From assembly GCA_022708385.1 (NCBI GenBank), contig JAKIYU010000005.1, positions 1 through 25,262 of the forward strand: a stretch of 25,262 nucleotides of DNA, written 5' to 3'. Every line of letters begins with the position of its first letter. Positions within the stretch are counted from its first letter, which is position 1. Shown here piece by piece: positions 1 to 8,585 of the stretch. The translations under genes and the position numbers were made by a program. The notes beneath the pieces are model-generated. The model saw nothing but the letters and a program-made list of their open reading frames with translations. It did not search any database and had not been told where the DNA came from. The DNA is from Bacteroidota bacterium. GTDB taxonomy: Bacteria; Bacteroidota; Bacteroidia; Bacteroidales; PXBB01.

Positions 1-27
1 CTTTTTTATTTTTCTTATAAATGACAT
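1..27 (-). CDS. Possible 5' end of a leftward gene (first 9 codons)
   Basis: On the minus strand an ATG at 27-25 opens a frame reading MSFIRKIKK up to the window edge. A Bacteroidota-type -7 element (TATCTTTG, minus strand 56-49) lies 21 nt upstream of the ATG, and a TTG triplet 18 nt further up fits a -33 element. This would give a short AT-rich leader, as at other starts here. Nothing can be said about the product from nine codons. The call rests on the promoter plus the open frame and could be chance in such AT-rich DNA. Confidence 0.35.
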
Positions 28-48
28 GGTGTATATATTTGTACACTA

Positions 49-77
49 CAAAGATAATAAAAAAATTTTAAATACAA
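49..77 (-). promoter_or_regulatory. Putative Bacteroidota promoter for the leftward gene at the left edge
   Basis: Minus-strand TTG at 77-75, an 18 nt spacer, then TATCTTTG at 56-49. This matches the Bacteroidota primary sigma consensus (TTTG near -33, TAnnTTTG near -7). It faces left, away from the nucleotidyltransferase gene whose stop codon is at 123. Confidence 0.4.
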
Positions 78-122
78 GAAAAATCTACATTTTTTTTGTG
101 GTGTATAAAAATTGAGTGAAAG

Positions 123-1091
123 TTAAGTATTTAACAAATGTATAAACTGCGCTTCGAGAGCATCCTGTCCTTCATCAAGCTGATGTATAACTTCGTTGGG
201 AACAGGCGCATGAAAGTACGTGCGGCTAATTGAAAAAGCTCTGAAAACAGGCAACCTGATGTTGTATATTTTGCATTGTTCGGCAATAAAAGACCAGTCA
301 ATTTTATCCTGTTTTACTTTTATCAGTTCGGCAATATCAACAAAATTATTCAAGCGGATATTTTTTTTAATAAAATGGGAAACCAGGTGTATGGATAAAT
401 AAATCAGGTTCCATTCATCCTTCAGAATATGCGTATTTTCGTCACCGAAGTTCACTATTTGAGCACCATCCCATACTTTTTCTGTGGGGAACCTGATAAT
501 ATGATGCGAAGAACTTAAATCGTGATGAAGTTCAATTTTTACACGGGAATTTTGAAAAGCGTTAAGGTGGTTATAAATATTTAACGTTCTCAGTTTATAC
601 GATTTATAAGGTTCGGTATTAACAAAGCCCATATCAAAAAGCAACTGTTCGGCTGTAAGCAACTGTTTGTTTTCCACAAGTAAATCAATATCGCTCATAG
701 GTCGGAGGCCCGGGTCTCCGTAAATATATTCTGCTGAAGCCATACCTTTAATAAGCAGCGTCTTAATTGAAGCATCGTTAAAAATCTTGAGTATCTTTTT
801 TAATTCTTCCTGTGCCCTTACATTTTTTGAAAGCACATGGTAATAGCTCCCCTGAACGGCATTAAAAACAGACTCCGGCACAAGGGTTTCTAAATGATGT
901 TCTTTGATTATTTTATAAAAAAAAGGGGCCGTGCCCTGACTTACACTAAACTGAACAAAAAAAGACCAGTCAACCTGGTTTTTGAGTAATTCCCGCAAAA
1001 GTTCAATCAAGCTGTCGGACACTTGCCTTGTGGCAGTTAAAAGGATAAGCCTTTGCGCTGAATTAAGCTGGCGGTTTTCGGTTGTTATCAT
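123..1091 (-). CDS. Nucleotidyltransferase-fold protein (NTP_transf_5-like)
   Basis: A 322-residue soluble protein of the minimal nucleotidyltransferase superfamily, resembling the NTP_transf_5 family. The core is visible as KGMAS (residues 115-119) followed by MSDIDLLV (132-139), where D134 and D136 match the DxD metal-binding pair. A later acidic site lies at IELHHDL (186-192). The substrate is unknown; members often occur in polysaccharide loci, but that is only context. The ATG overlaps the end of rsmD by 4 nt (ATGA), so the two are translationally coupled. This is the last gene of the leftward unit that runs 3028 to 123. The call is secure at fold level and weak for function. Confidence 0.8.
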   Translation of the reverse strand: MITTENRQLNSAQRLILLTATRQVSDSLIELLRELLKNQVDWSFFVQFSVSQGTAPFFYKIIKEHHLETLVPESVFNAVQGSYYHVLSKNVRAQEELKKILKIFNDASIKTLLIKGMASAEYIYGDPGLRPMSDIDLLVENKQLLTAEQLLFDMGFVNTEPYKSYKLRTLNIYNHLNAFQNSRVKIELHHDLSSSHHIIRFPTEKVWDGAQIVNFGDENTHILKDEWNLIYLSIHLVSHFIKKNIRLNNFVDIAELIKVKQDKIDWSFIAEQCKIYNIRLPVFRAFSISRTYFHAPVPNEVIHQLDEGQDALEAQFIHLLNT

Positions 1092-1633
1092 GACTCATCG
1101 GAAGGCTTAAAAAAGCTAAAATTAACACTCCCATACACCCGTTTTTCAAAAAAAAGAGGATGCTGAGAGAAGTTATTCGACACTCCGTGTTCGAGAATAA
1201 AAAAACCTTCGGGTTTCAAGAGTTTTCGCGAAAGTAACTCATCGGGAAGTCGGTCTAAATGTGGCATATCGTAAGGCGGGTCGGCAAAAACAACATCAAA
1301 AGTGCGTTGACTCTTCTGTATATATTCATGCACACTCATGCGTATCAGTTTCACCGTATTAATCTTCAGAACATCCAAATTTTGTTTTATAAAACTTACG
1401 CATTTGAAATTATTTTCAACAGCCACGACTTCCCTGACGCCACGTGAGGCAAACTCGTACGAAATACTACCTGTTCCGGAAAACAAATCAAGAACATCGA
1501 GGCCTTCAAAATCCATCCTGTTGTTAATGATATTAAACAGGCTTTCCTTAGCAAAATCGGTGGTTGGCCTTATATTTATATGAGAAGGCAGTATGATACG
1601 CCGGCCTTTATAATATCCGCTGACTATTCTCAC
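1088..1633 (-). CDS. rsmD: 16S rRNA (guanine966-N2)-methyltransferase RsmD
   Basis: RsmD methylates N2 of G966 in the 30S subunit using S-adenosylmethionine. The 181-residue length is normal for the family. The N-terminus MRIVSGYYKGRRI is the typical RsmD start. RPTTDFAKESLFNII (22-36) is the conserved segment before the SAM-binding motif I DLFSGTG (49-55). AVEN (71-74) supplies the ribose-binding acid, and the catalytic motif IV is ADPPY (117-121). The gene follows the DUF3822 gene with no gap (the neighbour stops at 1634) and overlaps the next gene by 4 nt, so it sits inside an operon. No odd features seen. Confidence 0.95.
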   Translation of the reverse strand: MRIVSGYYKGRRIILPSHINIRPTTDFAKESLFNIINNRMDFEGLDVLDLFSGTGSISYEFASRGVREVVAVENNFKCVSFIKQNLDVLKINTVKLIRMSVHEYIQKSQRTFDVVFADPPYDMPHLDRLPDELLSRKLLKPEGFFILEHGVSNNFSQHPLFFEKRVYGSVNFSFFKPSDES

Positions 1634-2455
1634 TTAAACAGTAAATAAATCGTAATAGTAATGATACGGAACTTCCGTGGCACCAAGAATAATGTTCTCA
1701 GGTTTCTTTAAAAAACTAACATGCCTGATATATTTGATTATATAACTGTAAACAGCGCTTTCTTCTTCAATTGTTCCGTATAAATAAAGCGGCATTGTAT
1801 CCGGATCACAATTAAGCTGTTTTAAAGTGTGCATCAAGTAATAGATAAAGTCCTGAGCTGAGGGATAAGAAAAGGTATTGCACAAAAGAAGCTTTTTATA
1901 GGCAAACACACAAATATCAAACTGGCCTTCTTTGACAAACACAAAACCGCTTTTACTTTTTTCGTTTAAGTTTCTGCAAAGTTCAATCATAATCGATTTC
2001 CTGTTGCGGAGTGCTGCCTGAGGAAACGCTTCCTTAACATAAGCATACAAGTGTTGAGGTAAGGCATAAACCTGTGTTATACCGGCGCCTTCAATTTTAT
2101 CGTACAACACCATTTCGCCGTTTAGCTGGCCGTAATTAAAATTAATGTATGAAGCGAGCATCGACTCATCAAATAAGTTATCTGGAATCAATGTTTCTTT
2201 TTCCGAAGCGCAAACGACAGTTACTTTTTCAGCGCCAGAGGCCGCTTCATAAACAGGGAGAAAATCGCATTTACTTAAGGCGGCAAAAGGCACGTTGTCG
2301 GTATCAAAAGTCATCAGTTTTAATATGGATTGATTGGCATTAAGCACGACAACAGCATTTGCTTTTTCGAATGCAATCACACACGATTTCTCCGATGAAA
2401 TCAATGTATTAATGTCGGGATGTATATAAAGTATGCGTTGGGTAAGGCCAGGCAT
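1634..2455 (-). CDS. DUF3822 family protein
   Basis: A 273-residue protein I recognise as DUF3822, a family found mainly in Bacteroidota and often next to rsmD; its biochemical role is unknown. No signal peptide or membrane helix is visible. The N-terminus (TQRILYIHPDINTLISSEK) and the alternating beta-alpha pattern suggest a soluble actin/ASKHA-like fold, which is family-level inference and not a motif I can point to. The gene starts 6 nt after the upstream membrane protein gene stops and abuts rsmD, so it is almost certainly co-transcribed with both. The conserved neighbourhood hints at a role tied to translation or the envelope, but this is unproven. Confidence 0.8.
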   Translation of the reverse strand: MPGLTQRILYIHPDINTLISSEKSCVIAFEKANAVVVLNANQSILKLMTFDTDNVPFAALSKCDFLPVYEAASGAEKVTVVCASEKETLIPDNLFDESMLASYINFNYGQLNGEMVLYDKIEGAGITQVYALPQHLYAYVKEAFPQAALRNRKSIMIELCRNLNEKSKSGFVFVKEGQFDICVFAYKKLLLCNTFSYPSAQDFIYYLMHTLKQLNCDPDTMPLYLYGTIEEESAVYSYIIKYIRHVSFLKKPENIILGATEVPYHYYYDLFTV

Positions 2456-2461
2456 AGCGTT

Positions 2462-3028
2462 TTATTCCCAGTTACCGTCAATAGACGGGGAATCCATTGA
2501 GCCGACCTTCAGCCCCTCTTTAAGGTCAACCATATTGCTTGTTTTTAAACCTTTGAGAAACTGGCCATAGGCAGCAAAAACTTCAAATACGGGTATGATG
2601 ACTCTGCTGCGTTCAATTTTATCGGCGCGAATTTGAAATTTTTCACCCTCACCATAAGGAATAAAGGGCAGTGAATCAATAAAGCTGAGCTGTTTGCCTT
2701 TAAAAATTGAGTCAAAAACAGGCACTAAAGTAGTATCTCTGATAATAATGGCCGTAGAATCTTCTTCATCGCCTTCTTTTCTTACAACAGGAAACTGACC
2801 TGTACGGAGAAAAATGGTCAGGGTATCAAAAGTACTGGCATAAGCGTTATAAACAGACTTATAGGCCACCTGTGCAGTGCGAATGTCTTTAAGGCGTTCA
2901 ATCACTTTTGCCTCCCTGATTGCCCTTTCCTTATTAAAACGAATAGGTGTCATTATACTTTCCCAAACAAAATATGCCAGAACAAGAATTATTATGGCAA
3001 GTGCAATTTGAATTATTTTATTATTCAT
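2462..3028 (-). CDS. Conserved one-helix membrane protein of unknown function
   Basis: A 188-residue protein if it starts at the ATG at 3028-3026. An upstream in-frame ATG (3085) would add 19 polar residues, but a -7 promoter element TAAATTTG lies at 3068-3061, downstream of that ATG, so the shorter form is preferred. Residues 4-22 form one transmembrane helix. Next comes a charged, probably helical stretch (about 27-50), then a larger region likely to lie in the periplasm. No enzymatic motif is visible. The anchor-plus-coil layout loosely recalls pseudopilin-like or scaffold proteins, but the family is not recognised. It heads the unit with DUF3822, rsmD and the nucleotidyltransferase. Confidence 0.7.
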   Translation of the reverse strand: MNNKIIQIALAIIILVLAYFVWESIMTPIRFNKERAIREAKVIERLKDIRTAQVAYKSVYNAYASTFDTLTIFLRTGQFPVVRKEGDEEDSTAIIIRDTTLVPVFDSIFKGKQLSFIDSLPFIPYGEGEKFQIRADKIERSRVIIPVFEVFAAYGQFLKGLKTSNMVDLKEGLKVGSMDSPSIDGNWE

Positions 3029-3060
3029 GGGTGTGCCCTTTTGATTATTATATACTGATG

Positions 3061-3068
3061 CAAATTTA
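3061..3068 (-). promoter_or_regulatory. Putative -7 promoter element (TAAATTTG)
   Basis: The minus-strand TAAATTTG matches TAnnTTTG and would place transcription start near 3055, about 27 nt before the ATG at 3028. It separates the four-gene unit (3028 to 123) from the isomerase gene that ends at 3099. The -33 element is not clear. Confidence 0.5.
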
Positions 3069-3098
3069 TTATTTTTTTTATTCAAATAACCTTTTTCG

Positions 3099-5102
3099 TT
3101 AATTTATGGTTGACAACACATCTTTATTAATTTTTACAGGATATTTAGCTCTGAGTTCTTCAATCCATTTTTTTTCAAGATAGTTCTGGTACTCGGCTGT
3201 GACCAGTCCTTTAACATCGGAAAGTCCTTTGGGTTCGGGTTGTAAAACTTCATGCACCACAACAAAAACCACATCTTTTTCAATGTTCTTATCAGCCGAA
3301 ATACCTGTTTTCCATTCAATGCCGTCAATTATTTCGCTATCCCCTTTAGAGAAGAAGTTGCTTTCAATTTTCAGAGAATTGGGGTCATTGATATTAATCT
3401 TATCGAGGATATACTGGTTGGGATAGCCTTTTTTCATAGCTTTTGCCGCTAAACTTCTAGCTTTTTTGGCAACTTTGACATCTTTGCATATATAAATGGA
3501 AGCATTGAGCCGTGTGCCCCACATATAGTTATGTTTTACTGTCTGGTAAAAATTTTCCAGTCCCACAGTATCATTAATGGCTTTTGACCATACTTTTTGT
3601 TGGGTTAATTCGAACAAAAGAATACCATCTCTGTATTCTTTCATAAGATTTCTGAAGTCAATATCTTTTATTTCAAGCCTGCTGTCTTCGTAATTAACAC
3701 AAGTTTCATCGACATAACCATTATAAACCGCATTAACATAATTTTCAATATTTTCTTTGACGCGGTGCCCCTGATGGTTAAAAAGATAGGTAGCAAAATC
3801 CTGTTGTGTAAAGACTTTATCGGCCAGTTTAAAAAGTGTGTCTTTGAGGTTTTTAGCGGTTTCAATTTGCCATTTGCCTACAAAAACGCTGTCATCAACA
3901 ATAGTATAGAAAGGTTTGAGTTTGTTCAGGTCTTCGCTAAAATTGTATTCCTTTTTAATTCTGGCAATAAACACATCCTTGCTCAGGTTTGAACGGGGGT
4001 CGCGTGTAACACGGCTTTTCAGTTCAGGATAAAGGTTTTCGTAGGTGTCGATGGGTTTTCTATCGAGAAGTTTGATAATATGATAACCATATATCGTTTT
4101 AACAGGTTCTGATACTTCGTTGATTTTAAGTTTTGCAATAGTTTCAATAAATTCAGGTACCATGCGGTTAACACCAAACCAGGGAAGTACCCCCCCCTTG
4201 GCGCCGGAACCTTTATCGTCGGAATATTTCTGGGCAATTTCCTCGAACGACTCGCCTTCTTTAATTTTTTGGTAAAGACTGTCGGCTTCAAGTTTTTTGG
4301 CTGCCACTTGTTCTTCGGTTGCATTTTTGGGGAGGCTTTTCAGGATATGTGCTACCTGAACTTTACCCATAGCGGGTTTTTTATCCGTAACTTTTATCAG
4401 GTGATACCCAAAAGCTGTGCGGATAGGCATTGATATTTCCCCTACTTTGGTATTATAGGCGCCGTTTTCGAAAGGATATACCATATCGAGTGCAGTAAAA
4501 TAGCCCAAATCGCCGGCGTTACCTTTCATGGCAGGGCGCTTATCAGTGGCTTCGGAGTCTCTGGCAGATTGGTCTTCGGAAGCTTCTATAGCAACTTTTT
4601 CAAAGGGTTCACCTTTAAGAATGCGGTTACGCAGCTTAACTATTTTATTATAGGCTTCGAGTGTATCTTTGGGTGCGGTATTATTATCCACACGAATTAA
4701 AATGTGGCTTGCCCGTATATCCCATTGCATACGCTCGTATGCTTCTTTGATAAGTTTTTCCGACACATCCTTATCGGTAAGTAAAGTCTGGGCTAATTGT
4801 TTGCGATAGCCGGCCAGTTCTTTAACAAAATCGCTTACGGTATCCATACCCAGAGCCTCGGCTTCTTTAACTTTTAGCTTGAAGTTAATAAAAAGCTCTA
4901 CATACTCATCAAGCGTTTTTTTGTCTATGGGTTCGCCTTTGATGTTGTTTTTGTAATAAACATTCAAAAACTCCGCTTTCGTTATGTTTTCTCCGGCTAT
5001 GGTCATGAGTACATCTTTCTCCTGAGCCGACAGGGTTAAGGAAAAAATAAAAATAAATGCACTTACTGCGATAAATCTGATCGTTCTGTTATTTGCTTTC
5101 AT
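3099..5102 (-). CDS. SurA-like periplasmic peptidyl-prolyl isomerase (two parvulin domains)
   Basis: A 667-residue exported foldase/chaperone. It has an N-terminal signal peptide (residues 1-26, cut probably after LSA). A SurA-N-like helical segment spans about 30-125. Parvulin domain 1 covers about 129-240 (ASHILIRV 131-138; GYHLIKV 232-238). Parvulin domain 2 covers about 248-348 (VAHILKSL 250-257; GGVLPWFG 303-310; GYHIIKLLDRKP 339-350). The roughly 300-residue C-terminal part has no recognised domain. Such proteins escort outer-membrane proteins through the periplasm. The gene lies 19 nt after guaB, so it is probably transcribed from the guaB promoter. A G8 tract at 4190-4197 falls in codons 302-305. 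Confidence 0.9.
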   Translation of the reverse strand: MKANNRTIRFIAVSAFIFIFSLTLSAQEKDVLMTIAGENITKAEFLNVYYKNNIKGEPIDKKTLDEYVELFINFKLKVKEAEALGMDTVSDFVKELAGYRKQLAQTLLTDKDVSEKLIKEAYERMQWDIRASHILIRVDNNTAPKDTLEAYNKIVKLRNRILKGEPFEKVAIEASEDQSARDSEATDKRPAMKGNAGDLGYFTALDMVYPFENGAYNTKVGEISMPIRTAFGYHLIKVTDKKPAMGKVQVAHILKSLPKNATEEQVAAKKLEADSLYQKIKEGESFEEIAQKYSDDKGSGAKGGVLPWFGVNRMVPEFIETIAKLKINEVSEPVKTIYGYHIIKLLDRKPIDTYENLYPELKSRVTRDPRSNLSKDVFIARIKKEYNFSEDLNKLKPFYTIVDDSVFVGKWQIETAKNLKDTLFKLADKVFTQQDFATYLFNHQGHRVKENIENYVNAVYNGYVDETCVNYEDSRLEIKDIDFRNLMKEYRDGILLFELTQQKVWSKAINDTVGLENFYQTVKHNYMWGTRLNASIYICKDVKVAKKARSLAAKAMKKGYPNQYILDKININDPNSLKIESNFFSKGDSEIIDGIEWKTGISADKNIEKDVVFVVVHEVLQPEPKGLSDVKGLVTAEYQNYLEKKWIEELRAKYPVKINKDVLSTIN

Positions 5103-5121
5103 GGTTTATATATTTGTTTTT

Positions 5122-6591
5122 TTATCTGCTGTAATTAGGGGCTTCTTTGGTAATTTGCACATCGTGCGGATGGCTTTCGACAATACCGGCATTCGTGATT
5201 TTTATAAACTTGGCTTGCTGAAGCATGCTTATATTTTTGGCGCCGCAATAACCCATACCGGCTCTGAGGCCGCCAATCATCTGATGAATTACTTCGGATA
5301 AAGAGCCTTTATAGGGCACCCTGCCTACAATTCCTTCTGGTACCAGCTTTTTGATGTCATCCTCGGTATCCTGAAAATAGCGGTCTTTGGAGCCTTTCTG
5401 CATGGCTTCGATAGAACCCATCCCTCTGTACGTTTTGTATTTCCGGCCTTCAAATATGATGGTCTCACCCGGCGATTCATCGACACCGGCAAAAAGAGAG
5501 CCTGCCATAATAGTATCGGCGCCGGCTGCAATAGCTTTGACAATATCGCCGGTATATCTTATGCCGCCGTCGGCAATAATGGGGATTTCCTGCTTTTTGA
5601 GGGCTTTGGCTACATTATAAATGGCCGAAAGCTGTGGTACGCCTATACCTGCAATAATACGGGTGGTGCATATAGACCCGGGGCCAATTCCTACTTTAAG
5701 GGCATCGGCGCCGGCTTTGACAAGAGCCTCAGCGGCTTCTTTTGTGGCAATGTTACCCACAACAAGGTCAAGGTTTTTAAAATGTTTACGTACCTTTTTT
5801 GTCATTTCTATAACCCCTGCCGAATGCCCGTGAGCAGTATCGATTACAATAGCATCAACTCCCATACTCACAAGAGCTTCGATACGTTCCATCGTGTCCT
5901 TCGAAACAGTAACGGCAGCAGCCACCTGCAAGCGACCCATGCTATCCTTACAAGCGTTTGGGCGGGCTTTAATTTTTATAATATCCTTATAAGTGATAAG
6001 TCCTACCAGTTTATTGCTTTTATTAACGACGGGCAGTTTTTCAATTTTGTATTCCTGTAAAATATCGGCTGCTTTTTCAAAATCGGTACCTTCGGTTGTG
6101 GTGATGAGGTTTTCTTTTGTCATAACCTCATAAATGGGACGTTTAAGGTTTTTTTCGAAACGTAAATCGCGGTTGGTCACAATACCCACCAGTCTGTGTG
6201 TTTTGTCAACAACAGGAATGCCACCTATTTTATTTTCTTTCATCAGGTTTAAGGCATCCACCACCTTAGCATCTTTATCGAGAGTAATAGGGTCGAGTAT
6301 CATGCCGTTTTCGGCTCGTTTAACCCTTTTTACCTGAATCGCCTGATCTTCAATGCTCATATTCTTATGAATAACTCCTATACCGCCTTCCTGTGCTATA
6401 GCAATAGCCATGGCCGATTCAGTAACAGTATCCATCGCTGCAGAAATGATGGGTATTTTTATTTCAATATTTCTGCTGAATCTTGTTTTAAGATTCACAT
6501 CACGTGGCAATACTTCAGAAAATGCAGGCATCACAAGCACATCGTCATAAGTAAGACCTTCGCAGATGAATTTTTCGTTATCAGGTAACAT
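5122..6591 (-). CDS. guaB: IMP dehydrogenase
   Basis: Oxidises IMP to XMP with NAD+, the committed step of GMP synthesis. The 489-residue form starting at the ATG at 6591 has normal family length. An in-frame ATG at 6612 would add 7 residues, but it overlaps the promoter (-7 element 6617-6610), so the shorter start is preferred. Visible motifs (numbered from the chosen start): GLTYDDVL near the N-terminus, two CBS domains (about 98-205), DTAHGHS (251-257), the catalytic loop GPGSICTTR with Cys308, IADGGIR (339-345) and the flap RGMGSIEAM (389-397). All key residues are present. The isomerase gene follows in the same unit. Confidence 0.96.
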   Translation of the reverse strand: MLPDNEKFICEGLTYDDVLVMPAFSEVLPRDVNLKTRFSRNIEIKIPIISAAMDTVTESAMAIAIAQEGGIGVIHKNMSIEDQAIQVKRVKRAENGMILDPITLDKDAKVVDALNLMKENKIGGIPVVDKTHRLVGIVTNRDLRFEKNLKRPIYEVMTKENLITTTEGTDFEKAADILQEYKIEKLPVVNKSNKLVGLITYKDIIKIKARPNACKDSMGRLQVAAAVTVSKDTMERIEALVSMGVDAIVIDTAHGHSAGVIEMTKKVRKHFKNLDLVVGNIATKEAAEALVKAGADALKVGIGPGSICTTRIIAGIGVPQLSAIYNVAKALKKQEIPIIADGGIRYTGDIVKAIAAGADTIMAGSLFAGVDESPGETIIFEGRKYKTYRGMGSIEAMQKGSKDRYFQDTEDDIKKLVPEGIVGRVPYKGSLSEVIHQMIGGLRAGMGYCGAKNISMLQQAKFIKITNAGIVESHPHDVQITKEAPNYSR

Positions 6592-6609
6592 AAATTCTGT
6601 AAATTTTTG

Positions 6610-6617
6610 CAAATTTA
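6610..6617 (-). promoter_or_regulatory. guaB promoter -7 element (TAAATTTG)
   Basis: The minus-strand TAAATTTG matches TAnnTTTG. Transcription would begin near 6604, giving a leader of about 12 nt to the ATG at 6591. This supports the shorter guaB start. The -33 region falls within the palindrome at 6628-6647. Confidence 0.55.
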
Positions 6618-6627
6618 TAAAAAAACA

Positions 6628-6647
6628 TCTTATATAATTATATAAGA
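6628..6647. promoter_or_regulatory. 20-bp perfect palindrome between guaB and parE
   Basis: The 18-bp core CTTATATAATTATATAAG is perfectly self-complementary and one more base pair extends it on each side. It lies 11 nt upstream of the guaB -7 element, over the expected -33 site, and about 63 nt upstream of the parE -7 element. Position and symmetry suit a dimeric regulator. Being nearly all A/T, it could also be chance. Confidence 0.4.
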
Positions 6648-6709
6648 CCGAATAAAAAATATATTGTAGCTTTTGGCTGTCTGAAACAACTTTTACGTGA
6701 TAATTTATT

Positions 6710-6717
6710 TATATTTG
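6710..6717 (+). promoter_or_regulatory. parE promoter -7 element (TATATTTG)
   Basis: TATATTTG matches TAnnTTTG exactly and lies 17 nt before the parE ATG (6735). The implied transcript has a leader of roughly 12 nt. No clear -33 TTTG is seen at the right distance. Confidence 0.55.
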
Positions 6718-6734
6718 CACCGAAATCTTTCCAG

Positions 6735-8585
6735 ATGGATAATATTACTAAAACAGAAACTGAAGAAGTATATGGCGAGGACAGCATCCGGTCGCTTGAA
6801 TGGGAAGAACATATCCGGTTCAGACCGGGCATGTACATTGGCAAGCTGGGCGATGGCGCTTCACAAGACGATGGTATTTACGTACTTTTAAAAGAAATAA
6901 TCGACAACTCGGTTGACGAGTTTATTATGGGTCATGGGCGTACTATTGATATAACCATTAAAGAGTCGAAAGTTACTGTGCGTGATTACGGCAGGGGCAT
7001 ACCACTGGGGAAATTGCTGGAGTGCGTATCTAAAATAAATACCGGTGCAAAGTACGACTCCAAAGTTTTCAAAAAAACCGTTGGCCTTAATGGTATAGGC
7101 ACCAAAGCCGTTAATGCTTTGTCTTCCTACTTTAAAGCCCAATCGATTCGCGATGGCCGAACAAAAATCGGAGAATTTGAAAGAGGCATACTCATATCCG
7201 AAAAGGAAGAGGAAACCACTTACAGCAACGGTACTATTATCAGTTTTATTCCCGACAGTGAAATATTCGGCAACTTTCATTATATCAGTGAACACGTTGA
7301 GAAAATGCTCTGGAACTATGCCTTTTTAAACAAGGGGCTTACCATTAAGTTTAATGGCATCAAATTCCAATCGGAAAATGGTCTTCTCGATCTTTTGAAG
7401 CGCAATATTGACAGCCCTATACATTATCCTATTATCCATATAGCCGAAAATGACTTTGAATTTGCCTTTACACATAGTGTGAAACAATACGGCGAATATT
7501 ACTATTCATTTGTCAACGGGCAGCATACCACCCAGGGTGGCACCCATCAGGCGGCTTTCAGAGAAGCTGTGGTGAAAACTATAAGAGAATTTTACAAGAA
7601 AGAATTTGACCCTTCCGATATACGCACCTCTATTGTAGCTGCTTTAAGCATAAAAGTTCAGGAACCTGTTTTCGAGTCGCAGACCAAGACAAAGCTCGGT
7701 TCCCAATACATGGAACCCGGAGGCACTACCATACGTAATTACGTTCAGGATATAGTTAAAAGGCAACTCGACAATTACCTGCACATCAACCAGGATGTGG
7801 CCGATGCTTTACTTACCAAAATTCTGGCCTCGGAAAAGGAAAGAAAGGAAATTGCCAATATAAAAAAAATTACCCGCGAAAGCATTAAAAAGGCCAGCCT
7901 CCACAACCGTAAACTCCGCGACTGCCGCATCCATTACAATACCAATCACGAACAGCGGCTCGATTCAACCTTGTTTATTACTGAGGGAGATTCGGCCAGT
8001 GGTTCCATTACCAAATCGCGCGATGTGAACACGCAAGCCGTATTCAGCCTGAGAGGCAAACCCGTTAACTGTTATGGCCTTTCGAAAAAAGTGGTGTATG
8101 AAAACGAAGAGTTTAACCTACTGCAATCGGCCCTTAACATTGAAGAAGGACTGGAAAACCTCAGGTACAACAACATTGTCATAGCTACCGATGCCGATGT
8201 GGATGGCATGCATATCAGGCTGCTGCTGATTACTTTCTTTGTTCAGTTTTATCCCGATATTGTTAAAAACGGTCACCTCTATATATTGCAAACCCCCTTG
8301 TTCAGAGTCAGAAATAAGACAGCCACACACTATTGTTATTCCGAAGAAGAACGCGTAAACGCCATAAACAGCCTGGGAGCCAATTCCGAAATTACACGCT
8401 TTAAAGGTCTGGGCGAAATATCGCCAGATGAGTTCAAGCATTTTATTGGAAAAGCCATTCGGCTCGAGCCTGTCATCCTCAGCAGGGATATCCCCGTAAA
8501 TGAACTGCTGCTGTTCTACATGGGCAAAAACACACCCGAAAGACAAAATTTTATCATTGACAACCTGAGGTATAATATTGATTAG
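6735..8585 (+). CDS. parE: DNA topoisomerase IV subunit B (GyrB/ParE family)
   Basis: ATPase and TOPRIM subunit of a type IIA topoisomerase, 616 residues. GHKL ATPase motifs: RPGMYIG (30-36), EIIDNSVDEF (54-63, with the Mg-binding Asn), DYGRGIP (84-90) and GLNGIGTKAVNAL (117-129). The transducer domain follows (about 210-390). TOPRIM motifs: ITEGDSASG (415-423), SLRGKPVN (438-445) and DADVDGMHI (486-494), then the C-terminal RFKGLGEI (555-562). The lack of a long insertion, the 616-residue length and the divergent N-terminus favour ParE over GyrB; this is inference, since the two are similar. The partner subunit gene (parC) is not next to it. No gene follows on this strand for about 3 kb. Confidence 0.88.
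   Translation: MDNITKTETEEVYGEDSIRSLEWEEHIRFRPGMYIGKLGDGASQDDGIYVLLKEIIDNSVDEFIMGHGRTIDITIKESKVTVRDYGRGIPLGKLLECVSKINTGAKYDSKVFKKTVGLNGIGTKAVNALSSYFKAQSIRDGRTKIGEFERGILISEKEEETTYSNGTIISFIPDSEIFGNFHYISEHVEKMLWNYAFLNKGLTIKFNGIKFQSENGLLDLLKRNIDSPIHYPIIHIAENDFEFAFTHSVKQYGEYYYSFVNGQHTTQGGTHQAAFREAVVKTIREFYKKEFDPSDIRTSIVAALSIKVQEPVFESQTKTKLGSQYMEPGGTTIRNYVQDIVKRQLDNYLHINQDVADALLTKILASEKERKEIANIKKITRESIKKASLHNRKLRDCRIHYNTNHEQRLDSTLFITEGDSASGSITKSRDVNTQAVFSLRGKPVNCYGLSKKVVYENEEFNLLQSALNIEEGLENLRYNNIVIATDADVDGMHIRLLLITFFVQFYPDIVKNGHLYILQTPLFRVRNKTATHYCYSEEERVNAINSLGANSEITRFKGLGEISPDEFKHFIGKAIRLEPVILSRDIPVNELLLFYMGKNTPERQNFIIDNLRYNID

Noticed and set aside
34..41. Plus-strand TATATTTG near the left edge
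   Set aside because: It matches the -7 consensus, but no plus-strand gene follows; the region downstream is the end of the minus-strand nucleotidyltransferase gene.
8118..8546. Long open frame on the minus strand inside parE
   Set aside because: It lies wholly within conserved TOPRIM-coding sequence, has no promoter and resembles no family; it is a shadow of parE.
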